From NCBI GenBank assembly GCA_958496175.1, contig OY292278.1, forward strand, positions 42,532,001-42,596,000: a stretch of DNA of 64,000 nt, in the 5' to 3' direction. The stretch's first letter is position 1. The number at the start of each line of letters is the position of its first letter. This document shows, in pieces, positions 1-11,390 of this stretch. Both the position numbers and the translations under genes were made by a program. The notes beneath the pieces are model-generated. The model was not told where the DNA came from, did no database searches, and saw only the letters and a list, made by a program, of their open reading frames with translations. Source of the DNA: Sisyra terminalis (Eukaryota > Arthropoda > Insecta > Neuroptera > Sisyridae).

Positions 1-1702
1 TTAACATTGAAAGATATTTTATACGAAGAAAATTTTTAGTTGGAGCAATTTTTCCGCTTTTTAGAATCTCATTTAAGATACTTATTTGATCCGGAACATG
101 TGTTTAACGCCCTCCTACCTCATGAAGTCTGTAAACGTTAATAATGAATGTTTTTAAGTGGTTAAAGTGGCGCTTGGTATAGCATGGAGGCGTTTGTTAT
201 TTGTTGTGAATGCCTTTAGCTTCGTAAAACTTTCTTTACATTCATAAATCGATATTAATGTCAAATGCCGTTTTAGAATTATCGATCACAAATTCTTATT
301 TTATTAGTCACAAAAAAAAATGTTTATTGGATGACGAAATCTTTTATGTGTTTTCTTGTCTCTTCTGAATTGAAACAAAAGGGAATATGTAGGACACTGG
401 GTCACATTCTTGTGGGGAGAAGAAGCTTTGTTTAACATTTTTTTTTTCTTATAAATTTTTTGACAATTGGAAACAATATATGAATGCAATTGAATGTATG
501 GTGGAGTGGTCAATGCATTATTTGAAATTAGGAAAAAGTTTCTAATTATGAAAATACGAGTCAGGAGTCTACAAAAAGGGATTACTTAAAAAACAGTGTC
601 AGTAATTTTTCTTTAAAAACCCCTTCAAAAGTGATGTCTTTTTCTGCACCCTCAACGAAATTTCAGTCCATAATTGTAATGAAGCAAAACCACTGATAGT
701 GCCTGCTTAAACCAAGATCAATTTAGTAGTACCCATCACAAAAGTTTGGGAACCATCGCAATAATTCACTTCTTTTAAACAACCACCGTATTAATAGGGG
801 CGTAAAGTACCCAAATAAATTCACAGAATAATTGGTATGCTGAAGAAAAGACAAGTTTTAAATCATACGAGTATCGTTTCTGGTTCAGTGAGTCAAGTTT
901 TAAGAGATTAATTTTCTTCTTATATAATAATTACTACCTACATATTTCAAGTGGTAGAATCTTAACCGACTGAGCCATTTCGGTCAGAAAAAAAGAAGAA
1001 TGAAACATAAACTTGTTCATCAACAACAACAAACACCATTCATGATTTGAAGTAGCTTTTAATTTCATGTCTTGACCCAAATCAATTGCCTACCTAACTC
1101 TTTATAAAATCAAGTTTTTGCGACCTTAAACTTCCCTTTTTGTATTTGGTTACAATTTTTATTATATTGAATTTTATCCTTCAAAGATAAGCATATCTTT
1201 ATCATCTTTCTTCTTAAGATACCCGAAGTATTTGATCGTTGAAATAACCGAACAGTTCTTCGAAGTTTCACAGTTTTATATGGCCTAATTTAGACTTCCA
1301 AAATAAATAATTCCTCTTGATTTTAACTCATTGTTTTTTAAATAAATTTTTAACTACAGTCGCATTTTATTAACAATGTATTCTAAGCTCTCTTTTATAG
1401 ATTAACAATGTATTTATCTTCATAGAATAAAGTTGTCAGAAAACCACATTTTCTATTATTTCAACCGAAAAAAGATATATTTTTAATGCTTATCGCAAAA
1501 GTTATTTTCAAATTAAGAAGTGTTTAAAAATACTTTACTTTTAATTAGTAAAGTCAATCTTTGAATCAACTTCGATAAAAAATTGTTTTTTTTTGCATGG
1601 AAATTTGGTACAGAAAAGTTATCAAAAGTTAAAAGATTAAAAAGTTAAACTACTTGCTTATAAAGAAATTTAATTAAACATAAAATAAGGCAAATTCAAT
1701 AA
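1..1702. other. AT-rich intergenic stretch
   Basis: I see no convincing coding exon, transposon end or RNA gene here, apart from the tRNA-like patch listed separately. Open frames in this stretch have the low-complexity composition expected by chance in AT-rich DNA. Confidence 0.5.
942..985 (-). repeat. tRNA-like box A patch, possible SINE head
   Basis: Read on the minus strand this patch contains TGGCTCAGTCGGTTAAGA, which resembles an RNA polymerase III box A of a tRNA gene. I found no good box B at tRNA spacing and no cloverleaf, so it is not a tRNA gene. A decayed tRNA-derived SINE head is the likeliest reading. Confidence 0.3.
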
Positions 1703-1983
1703 ATAATAATGTTCTTGAGAACTTGGACTCAAATAATAAGACGTCAAATTTTCAAATCATCTCAACGTTTCGTTAGTATTTATTTCCAACTTCTTCAGGA
1801 GAACTACAACATAATAACAATGCATGTTGTTCAAAGTCAAATTACACAAATCAATTAATTTTCGCTGTTTAGTATAAAACTAACATACAGTGTTAAAAAA
1901 TACATAAAATTATAATAATAATAAAATAATACATTAATACATTAATATTTAAGTCCAAGTTCTCAAGAACATTATTAATTATT
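1703..1983. repeat. Palindromic element with hammerhead-like core, copy 1
   Basis: The outer ends are inverted copies of about 27 bases around ATGTTCTTGAGAACTTGG. The left arm on the minus strand carries a hammerhead-like core at 1740-1798. It has CTGAAGA at 1798-1792, one extra A, a stem II of GTTGG with CTAAC (one wobble), then GAAA at 1771-1768. A wobble-containing stem III and a GTC triplet at 1742-1740 follow. The right arm is truncated and lacks the core. The left arm is clearly related to the element at 55230-55854. Confidence 0.6.
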
Positions 1984-2587
1984 TACCACACCATGGATGA
2001 GAGCAACCAGGATTTTATATTTAATTCTTTGAGCTATATAAAGTGCAATATATAAAGCTAATGTTATGATTGGTATCATTTTGCTAAAACCATATATCAC
2101 AAGTGGAACTACAGCACACCCATATCGTGTTTTAAGGACTATTTAGTGACAACACTTTCCAGGATATCTCATCTTCTAGATAGGCAATCAGCATTGGTCA
2201 CCCAATTTAACCCCTTATCCTTGTCTTGATCATCCTTGACTCTGAATCAGCACAGGAGCCATCCATTAATTACGGCCTACAAATTTTATGATTTATAACC
2301 TCCTTCTTCTGTTCTTGTCCCAAGTTTTCACATTTTTGAAATCCCCTCTCCTTTTATATGATGGCATAGAATATTTAAAAATATTATAAATAAAACACCA
2401 ACTTCTAAATTTTAACATGTGACGTACTAAAGCTATTGACTTCCACTTACCCCCTTATCTCATGATATCACATTTTTTTGATTCCTTCTTTCTCCTGAAC
2501 ATGTGACGTAGTAAATGAATGGCCCTTTAAGAACAAAACCATCTAGATATAGTTATAGTCATCTAAATAGTTGAACAAAATTTCATA
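1984..2587. other. Intergenic, nothing recognised
   Basis: AT-rich DNA with no coding frame, terminal repeat or RNA motif that I can support. Confidence 0.45.
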
Positions 2588-2811
2588 GGCTCAAGTGTAC
2601 TTTAGCACATCCACAATCAGACAACGTTGCATTATCGACTTTGTTTTTAATTTAATTCGCGATATTTATGTTATTTCAATTCTTATATGTATAATTCTCA
2701 CATTTGTGGTTAAATTTTCATTATGAACCGATTTAATCGCGAATTAAATTAAAAAAATAGTCGAAAATGCAACGTTGTCAGATTGTGGGTGTGCTAAAGT
2801 ACACATGAGCC
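2588..2811. mobile_element. 224-bp MITE with 8-bp target duplication
   Basis: The element has long terminal inverted repeats starting GGCTCAAGTGTACTTTAGC on the left and ending GTACACATGAGCC on the right. It is flanked by an exact 8-bp duplication ATTTCATA at 2580-2587 and 2812-2819. The arms pair over about 75 bases and include a TCGCGA-centred block. The 8-bp duplication fits a hAT-type non-autonomous element. It resembles the MITE at 43318-43563 in layout. Confidence 0.8.
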
Positions 2812-3030
2812 ATTTCATAAATAGATCAAGGTATTGTATGGACAATAACGATGGCACATTTTGTTGACTTTCCTTTTCCTCCTGAATGTGTGTCGTAATT
2901 TATGCATGGTCCTTTAAAAACAAAATTACCCTCATAAACGTCGATATGCTAATGAAAGTTGTACTTAAGTTTATACATAGATTAATGCAATATATTAACA
3001 ATATTTTTATTTATAACGGAATTTTATTTA

Positions 3031-3090
3031 CCCTAGAGTCGTTAAAGACTTTGGTAGTTATAAAGCAACTGTAAATAATAACAAAAAAAA
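3031..3090 (+). repeat. SINE 3' tail
   Basis: The segment starting CCCTAGAGTCG and running through TTAAAGACTT and TATAAAG to an A-rich end closely matches the tail of the SINE at 32595-32760. The tRNA-like head is not visible here, so this is a 5'-truncated copy. Confidence 0.55.
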
Positions 3091-6000
3091 ATGTATTGGC
3101 AGTAACGGACGTCATCTGTTGGATATAAATTCGTTATTATAAATTATACACGTTGCACTTTATATTGGCCAAAGATTAAAATGTACATCTTTCTTTTATT
3201 GAATTTCTCAATAAGAAAATGGCTATGCTCCACTCTGTATAAGGTGCAGTAAATTGGTAAGTGCACTTGAGAATATGGAACTAAATATTTTGCTGTTTTT
3301 GACAAATTTCGTTAAAAATGAGTTCAAAATGCAAGCTCGAAAGTTTTGGGAACATTGGGAACAATTGATTGCAAATATGAGGCACCTTAAGTTCACCAAT
3401 TTTTCTTGAAGTACCCATGAGCTTTAGTTCTTGAATTTTTTGTCAAATAAGTTTATGGTTTGAAGTAATTCAATGTAAAAATTTAAAAAAAAATCGAACA
3501 ATGAGATCGATGTTCACCGTCTAATATTATGCTATACTTACTAAATCTAATCTAGTAATATGCAACCACCAACACTCAAGAGTATGCGTTTTGAATTCAT
3601 TTTGCACAAAATTTTGCATAAGCTACCGACAAAATTATTTCGGTTCCCCAAGTATACCTTAAAAACAAACATGCGTTTCAGAATTCAATTAATTTTATGC
3701 ATTTCCTGCCAAAAAATTAAGGCTTTCTTTTTCATATTTTTATTCAAAAACTGCAATTTTTTAATGCACAAATGCAATAACTTGTCAGTGTAAAAACTTT
3801 TTATTGAAATGATTTTCTGAAACCAAATACATAAAATATTATCTCAATGCTACTTGCTACTTTATTTGAAATTTTGACCATTGTTTTTATAGATTGTTGC
3901 TTCTAAACAATACATTGAAAAAATGAATCAATCTAATACTTTTAAACTTTTGTTAACAAAGAATAACTGATTTGTGGGAGCAATATAGCTCTTAATAAAA
4001 TTACAGAATTTTAAATTTTATAACTTTCAAAGTTCCTTTGCTTTTTAAACATAACAAGGCAATATTTAATATTAATATTTTGCTTGAAGAATAAAAATTT
4101 TATTGTAATAAGATCATGGTAAAACTATGTTTGCCCTTTTATAAACATTATTGATTTGCAATAACTTCAAATAAATTAAATTGCGTAGTAGTTTTTCTAA
4201 CGTCTTTTTTGATATTTTCCTTACTATTTAAATGTGATATTTGTGATCAAATTTTTTGAGAAAACTATATTATTTTATTGTTGAAACCATGATAATTTGT
4301 TTCAAAATATAGTTCATGGTATAATTGTTAGAAAAACCTTTAAAGTTTAACTAATTTTAAAATTGATAGTCATTGCTCTTTGATTCATGCACGTATAAAT
4401 AACAAAGTACTTTAAATCAAATTTTATTTAACTTAATAATTAATAAATGATGCAAAAATTGTAAGTATGATAACGTAAAATATTGTATCTTTTAAATATA
4501 GAAAAAAAATTAAGAAATTCCTTTAATTTTTGCGATAAAAGTTAATAAATACTTGAACATAACTTCCATATAGCGAGTTAAATGCGGCCGGGTTCGTCGC
4601 CTATACACCTGACGATATCTCTGCCATTTGTGAAATTCTTTGCATCGTCTTCACGCGGTTGAAACGCAGTAAAGACTCAAACCAGTCTTCTTTTTCTTGT
4701 GGTCATCAAGTTTATCAGCGATAGTGGGATTTATGATCTTTTTTGAAAATATTCTTTCATAAAACATATAGATGGAACTACGTAACTACGGCAGCAATAG
4801 CGACCACTCGATACAATTCATTTATAGAAGAAAAAAAAACCAACAATTGTCGACTTAAGATTTTTATTTTTTTCAGGTCATTTATTGTAAAACTGAATCA
4901 TTTTCATTAAGTAATCATTGATCTGATCTCAATAAAAAAAATCGATTCACTCCGTTATGATTTCAATGAGGAAAAAAAACACGATGACATCAAATCTTAT
5001 TTCTTTAAATACCTACTTATAGTAAAATGTAGTAGTTTCCATTAGTGTTGGTAAAATGATGAGAAATAATGAAAATAAAAAAAATATACTAATTTGGAGA
5101 TTGAGTGAAACAAAATAAAGAAAAAAAGCAGTTTAAATTAATAATTAATTAAGCCAATTAGTGCCCCTAATTTATAACTTAGCTAATTGAAGTATAAATA
5201 AATAACGTGTCGAATAGTTCATTGTCTTTATATAATATTAATAAAATAACCACATAAATTAAATATTTGGCTTTTTTTTTTCACTTAAATACTTAAAATT
5301 TATTCTCACTACTACTGTAATTTATTTTATTAGTGTGTTCTGCAATTTAAATACAAATTAGATGACTTTTAATTCTTAAAATTCCTTATTGAAGTAAAAA
5401 TTAAAAAACCTTCATTTTGTACTGCACTTAAAGATAATTGGTTCGATCAATTACTACAAAGGTATATACGTAGCGAAAGCAAATATTAATGTTTGCATTA
5501 ATTTTATCAAACTTTTGCTGTTTGTTGATAATAAATTTATCACTGTCTTTCTTTTTTTTATCTCCTTTAAAATCTTCCCAGTATTAAAAAAATCTTAATC
5601 TACCAGAAAAAACATAAAATAATAAGCTTTTTTTCTTATAACGAATACAACTTACTAAATGTTAAGAGGAACTTTATCAATTTAATCTAACTTTCAAATA
5701 TTACTCGGTTTTATCTATAATAATTTGATTATTCTATTTTTGGTTCGTCAACGATGTGATCCATTGGAAGTAAATGGAATAAAATTTGTAGTTTTGGAGA
5801 TTCGCACTTTAATTAGCATTTTCATCTTTTAAATTTTCCATTTTCATGACTAAAACTTTCAAACAATAATCTAGGAAGCAAATAAATTCCACTGCTTCTA
5901 CTAAAGAGATAAATCCACTATAAACTATTCCATCTGAAACTAAATCTTCTATTAACCTTTTGCTTCTGAAGGAGTTTATAAGCTACTAAGCTATAGCCAG

Positions 6001-6651
6001 AAAATAAAGATCAAAATGGCGGAAAAAAAACATTTCTTTTTGCTATAGTCTAGCATGTATACTGTACTTGTACTATTGTACTTTTGGGATCAGTTTAGCA
6101 GGATTACCATTACAAAGTTTAGTCTGAAGTGAAGCATTTTTAAGTGGCCAATTTTTTTATTGTTTAATTGAAAAATGTTTGGTATACATTCTTATTATAC
6201 AATAAATGCCTGGCGAATAAAAAATTGACAACTCCTGATAGTTAAAAGCAATTAAAACATATATCTCTATTTCAAGATTTCTTAGCGTTCTGTCAATATC
6301 ACCGTTGCATTTTCGCCATTTTCAAGTGGAAAAGGAAAGGTATTCAAAGGCATTTTAATGTTCAAAAAAATTAATTAAAGTTGTTGAAATTTATAACAGG
6401 TATTTAAGATGCCATATTTTCAAAATTCTTCTAAATTGCTTTCGTAGTCACCAGTTTTCCAATAGGTCATAGATTCTTTATGTTTAGGTAAAATCTAAAT
6501 TCTTCTTCTGATTTCAAAAAACCTTTTTTATATGTTCTTTTTTTGTGCTTTACACAGCCCTAAGAAAGCATAAATTTAAAAGAAGAGCAGTGTTTTATAA
6601 GTTAAGATTTAGTAGATGATAAAATTCAGATCTCAGTTTTCATTAAACAAA
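3091..6651. other. AT-rich intergenic stretch
   Basis: No gene is supported. The only patch with less AT-rich, coding-like composition is 4570-4745, listed separately. Poly-A and poly-T tracts are frequent. Confidence 0.45.
4570..4745 (-). pseudogene. Unrecognised broken coding patch
   Basis: The minus strand has higher GC than its surroundings. It reads as two overlapping protein-like frames: INPTIADKLDDHKKK, then after a frame change DWFESLLRFNRVKTMQ and ISQMAEISSGV before a stop. The composition looks like real coding sequence broken by a frameshift, perhaps a transposon remnant. I do not recognise the family, and no splice sites or start codon support an intact gene. Confidence 0.25.
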
Positions 6652-6949
6652 AAGACAATTCAGGTTGTTTAAGATCGGTTTTTTATTTGATGTTTATTAA
6701 TATTCAAATTAACTACGTTTCGTTACGTATTGTAACTTCATCAGGCGTTTTAAATCACAGAAAACACAATATTTTCAATTTAAATTCAATAAACCTTTAT
6801 TTATTTATTTATTGAATTTAAATTGAAAATATTATATTTTTTGTGCTTTAAGACGCCTGATGAAGTTACGATACATAACGAAACGTAGCTAAATTGAATA
6901 TTAAAAAATATTATTTAAAAAACCAGTCTTAAACAACCTGAATTGTCTT
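6652..6949. repeat. Palindromic element with hammerhead-like cores, copy 2
   Basis: The terminal inverted repeats begin AAGACAATTCAGG. Both arms carry a core of CTGATGA, an extra A, stem II and GAAAC. On the minus strand (6718-6744) stem II is a perfect GTTAC with GTAAC. On the plus strand (6857-6884) the arm has GTTA with TAAC. I could not find a stem III with an adjacent NUH triplet, so self-cleavage is uncertain. Both arms read outward. Confidence 0.6.
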
Positions 6950-7212
6950 CTGATTTAAAGATTTAGTCTTTTAAATTAACGAAACAAATTGATCCATAAA
7001 AATTTGGTACTAGACTGGTACAATCTGGTTACGTATTATTATCTATTTTGTTGTCAATTCAATTTGAGACTAAATCGCTTATACTTAGTTTAGCAGCAAA
7101 AATCATATTATCAATCATTCCTGGTGTAATCTACGACAGCGACTAAACTGTGATTAACGTTTTGATCTTATTGCTATTTTTTGAAAATTTTGAATCGATC
7201 ATATCAATTTAG

Positions 7213-7357
7213 ATCCACCGGATTTTCTTTATTTCTCGGGCTCTATTTCTGAAGAATATTCCCAACATTTTCCTTTCCATGAAGAGTTGCAAGATGGAAA
7301 GCTTACTTATACTCTTGGTAGTAAGAACCACAGTTTCGGGATTACAGATTATTATGG
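7213..7357 (+). CDS. Candidate orphan internal exon, 48 residues
   Basis: The stretch between an acceptor (TTTAG at 7208-7212) and a donor (GGGTAACA) is open in one frame. It reads PPDFLYFSGSISEEYSQ, HFPFHEELQDGKLTYTLG and SKNHSFGITDYYG. It has a balanced, protein-like composition unlike the low-complexity chance frames nearby. Length is 145 bases and both ends are in phase 2. I found no neighbouring exon and do not recognise the family. It could be an exon of a gene with long introns or a transposon relic. Confidence 0.3.
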
Positions 7358-8247
7358 GTAACACAAGAAAAATAGTTTTCCTTTTCAGTTTAGAGACATC
7401 GTTTTGTTAATAATTATATATTTGAAGAAAAAATATATACTCAAATTCAAGAATGTGAGCTTTAATCTAATTTATACATATCATTTTTTCCCGACAATTA
7501 ATTACTACCTCATTTGCACTTAAAAATTTAACATATATAAATTCACTTGATTTGATTTAGCAGTTAAGTAAAAATTTTAAAAGCATTTTATCCATATCTT
7601 GGAAAAACGGTTCTTCTAAAATAGAAAAAAATGAAATTAGAATTTATTAACATCGTTTGAAATCAGAAGACGTAAAGAATTTTTTTTTCATGCCACATTA
7701 AAAGTAGATTTTACTCAAAAATAAAAATATGATTCAAAGTCTGGAAACCAAATGACTAAGGACTTAAACCGAATGAATAATTATTTAAAATTTCTCGGTT
7801 TAAGGATAATTGTTAGCTTTTGAGTGGCTAAAGACCAAACTTGTTATAAAGTGGTAATAATAATTGAAATAGAGCTAAAGCTTTGCAAGTTTTTCTTTTC
7901 AAAAAATGCTATTTGTAGCATTCTAGTAAAACGCAAAAGGTAGTTAATCTGCAATTATAAACTACGTTGCTCTTTATTTCAATTGAAATTTCTAGTGAAA
8001 CATTTAATAAAAGCTTAGTTTTAATAAATGGAATACTTAAATTATTAAAATATGCAGAGGTGCATGAGGAAAATAAGTAAAAATTTCAATTGATCTTTCC
8101 AACTCTTTGGGATTAACGTTGAAAATATGATGGTGATACTTATAAAATATTCATAGAACAATAAAATCAACTTAGAGGAACGTTTATTAACAATTAGTGC
8201 AACAATTTAGCAGGATGCAAGGACTAGACGATTTCGTTCATGTATAT
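7358..8247. other. Intergenic, nothing recognised
   Basis: AT-rich DNA without supported features, lying between the possible orphan exon and long palindrome A. Confidence 0.45.
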
Positions 8248-9069
8248 TAGGGTGATTTTTTTTTTGCCTTTTTTTGGCTTTTTTTGGGTCCCATCGTGAA
8301 ATTTTGTTGGAAATACCAAAAAAAAAAATTCTTTGAAAGTTTGAGCCCTTAATATTAATTTTAAGTCCTCGACCAAGACGTGTAAAGATTTCCCATTGAA
8401 AATACACGGAAACTCTGATTTTTTATTTTTAAATTTCTATATCTCAGCGGCATTTCATGGGATCGCTTTTACCGAAGATGGTTTTTTCTCAGAATTAAAC
8501 GCTCTACAAAAGTGGCCATTGCGACAAAGTCGTAACTCACACCAGTGAGGTAGTACGGGCCACTGAACCTGATTTTTCCATAAAATTCAAGGCTTAATAT
8601 CTCGTTTAATATTGATCTTCGCGATTTGGTCTACAAAAACTTTTTTGTAGGAAATCAATTTCTCTACAAGTTTTTAATTTATAATTTTTCCGTAGCTCTT
8701 GTTATTTACGAGATAAATGCAAAAAAAAAACGCGAATTTTATGAAAAAATCAGGTTCAGTGGCCCGTACTACCTCACCGGTGTGAGTTACGACTTTTTCG
8801 CAATGGGCACTTTTGTAGAGCGTTTAATTCTGAGAAAAAACCGTCTTCGGTAAAAGCGATCCCATGAAATGCCGCTGAGATATAGAAATTTAAAAATAAA
8901 AAATCAAAGTTTCCGTGTATTTTCAATGGGAAATCTTTACACGTCTTGGTCGAGGACTTAAACTTAATATTAAGGGCTCAAACTTTCAGAGAACTTTTTT
9001 TTTGGTATTTCCTAAAAAATTTCATGATGGAACCAAAAAAAAAAAAAAAGTAAAAAAAAAATCACCCTA
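8248..9069. mobile_element. Long palindrome A of a five-member family
   Basis: Ends are TAGGGTGATTTTTT on the left and the complement on the right. The flanks ATGTATAT and AGGTATAT agree at 7 of 8 bases, suggesting an 8-bp target duplication. Arms of about 340 bases are almost identical, with only scattered differences. Ordered blocks shared with the other members include GTTGGAAATACCAAAAAA, GAGCCCTTAATATTAAT, ATATCTCAGCG and AACGCTCTACAAAA. No coding capacity is seen; any open frames are a by-product of the palindrome. Confidence 0.8.
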
Positions 9070-10773
9070 AGGTATATGGATATAAATGCAGTTGTTATAA
9101 TGCAGTTTTATTGAAATTTATTCTATCGTTATATTCTTGGAAACAAACTCTTGTTTGAGCTTTTATGATGGCTAACATATAAAAAAAATGAAACTGAGAA
9201 TGAAGGAGGCGTTTTTTCTTGTCGATATTCTTTCTTTTCCTTTTTGAGTTGTGAATGGTGAAATTTAAGAGATCGTGAACTTGTCTGTTGATTTATGAAT
9301 GAGAAAAATAAAACAAAAAGAGAGGATTTAAAAAAAAGTCAATTTCTCTTTTAACAAGTTTTGTTTCTTTGATCGAGATGTAGTCGTAAATGGATTTCAA
9401 TCTACTTGGGGTTGTTATCAATGGTTTTTGATTTGAAATTTTGAAGTTGAAGATTTTGAGATTGGTTTTAGAAAAGGGATGGTGATGATTTTTTTGGTCG
9501 ATTGGGATTTTTATTGGAGCATTTCTTTAGTGTTTGAACAGGAAGTTTAAAATGACATTGACACTGAAATCGGAGCAGGGAAAGTATGAAATCTTAATTC
9601 AAACTCTCGCGGGTCTTGCGTCAGTTTCAGATCCGCCTTTTCTTGTACATATATATTGGTGTAATAGCTTCATGTAGCTATATATGTGCAGGTCTTTGGT
9701 CGATGTATTTGGTCTGTTGTGACCCAGAAAAAGTTCATTAATGAATTTTTCGGTCACGTCTTACACACACTTTTACTATGTGTATGGATAAGTTGTAATA
9801 TTGTCTCATTCATGGCCACAACTTTGTCATCATCGTTGTGAATTCGATCGTGAATTTTTTATCAATTATAAGGATTTTGAGTTTCTTTAATTTTTTTTTC
9901 AGTCCCTTCCAAAAATCATTTCACTTGAGACTGAAGACGGAAACCGATATTTCTTATGTTGTCGACAATAAATTGAATATTTCTTTATTTAAAAAGAACT
10001 TATTAACTTCGAATTTATATTCAACTCGTAAACCTTTTCGATATATTTCTTAATAATATTTATGGGAAGAATAAATTTTTTTAATCAAACATTTTGAAGT
10101 GATACAACATGAAGTTTTCTATTTATTTATAAAATTATTAGAGAAAAAAAAAATCTTATCTACTTTTTATTCAAACTAAAAAATTTTCATTTCAAATTAA
10201 AAAAAAAAGATTGAAAGTTTTCTATGTATGTATTGGTGTATGATTCTAGTCAATATTTCACCGCACAAAAATTGGTGTTACACTTTCACTGTTTCCAATT
10301 ATTTCCACGTGACGTATGAGACTGAGAAGCTTTGTGAAAAGAAAAAAATTATCAAATTTATTTTCGAGACGAAAAATTATATTAGTTTTATTGGGTAAAT
10401 TTGGCCAAAAGAAAAAAAAATAACAGTGTGGAATAGAATTACCAATAGGTTCCTTGATGGAAAACATGAAATTTGCAATGTTATTTTCCTGAAATATTAG
10501 TTGGTTGGGTGAAAATGAAAAAAAAAAACAAATTTCCATTTCAATTCAATCACAATAAAGTCATTTTATTTTTTGAAATAATCGGAAATGAATTCAATAT
10601 TTTTTTATAAGAAAAAAAACATCTGTCTACATTACTCATGAATAATAGAATGTTTTTTTTTTTTAAATCTTATCAATATTTTATAAATGATAAATTATTT
10701 AAAGAATTTTGTAATAAAAAAAGATAATTCGATTAAAAAAAAATTGCAAAAATAATATTAATGCCAATAATAT
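9070..10773. other. Intergenic, no supported feature
   Basis: The segment 9560-9840 has less extreme base composition than its surroundings and looks single-copy, but I cannot assign a function. The remainder is AT-rich with homopolymer runs. Confidence 0.4.
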
Positions 10774-11054
10774 GATAGTTATTTTTCTCAAACATAAATT
10801 GCAGAAAATAAGCTTTCATTAATTCTATATAGAAATATAGATTTGCCACATTTCTGTAATTTTTGTAGAACTAAGTATGATGTGAAGTGATTTTTAGCAA
10901 GTGCATATCTCATCGATGCAAATAAGTAATAATCTGGAGAACCCAAATTTGGGGAGTAAACCGTATGTGAAAATATTACCAAATTGAATGCCTCAATGAT
11001 ATCCTTTACTCGTTTTTCTAGGTGACCAGGGGAATTACGGTGCAGCAAACTCAC
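10774..11054 (-). pseudogene. Mariner transposase C-terminal fragment
   Basis: On the minus strand the frame reads LLHRNSPGHLEKRVKDIIEA, then YSPNLGSPDYYLFASM and ALAKNHFTSY. These line up with the mariner blocks LLHDNARPH, YSPDLAPSDYHLF and ALxxxHF that surround the second and third catalytic aspartates. Here the first of these, the D of HDN, is replaced by R. No start region or terminal repeat is visible. It is a dead fragment. Confidence 0.75.
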
Positions 11055-11390
11055 CTAGTATTGCCTATTTTGATATTCTAACCGCTTTTTGAAGTGGCTT
11101 TTTAAAACGTTTGGTATGTTGTAAAATAATTATAAGACGAAAAAGAGTCTAGCAGGATCCACATGGCAAGTTGGCCCCCAAATAGGAACCTATGTCAAAA
11201 CTTATGTTAAAATATCGGCTTGATATACAAACACATTTTATATACTTTTCGTGACCAAATTCGTCTTTGATCTTGAGATATGGGCAAAAATGTCCCCCCG
11301 CATGGCTATTTTTCAAAGTTTTATATCTCAAAAACTAATTTAGCTAGAAAAGTGAAACCAACGCGTGGCTGTAGATTATTTTATAGAGTA

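Noticed and set aside
304..513. 69-codon open frame on the minus strand
   Set aside because: Low-complexity lysine and phenylalanine runs, no domain and no splice context; expected by chance in AT-rich DNA.
4570..4745. Possible host exon
   Set aside because: Two overlapping frames and a stop suggest a decayed sequence; no matching splice sites or neighbours were found.
8207..8853. Two apparent open frames (8207-8407 minus, 8626-8853 plus)
   Set aside because: They lie in or run into the arms of long palindrome A, overlap its inverted repeats, and have no protein-like signature.
9838..10053. 71-codon frame on the plus strand
   Set aside because: Part of it (LRLKTETDISYVV) looked coding-like, and CTGAAGACGGAAACC recalled a ribozyme core. 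No GAAA follows the stem and no domain was recognised.
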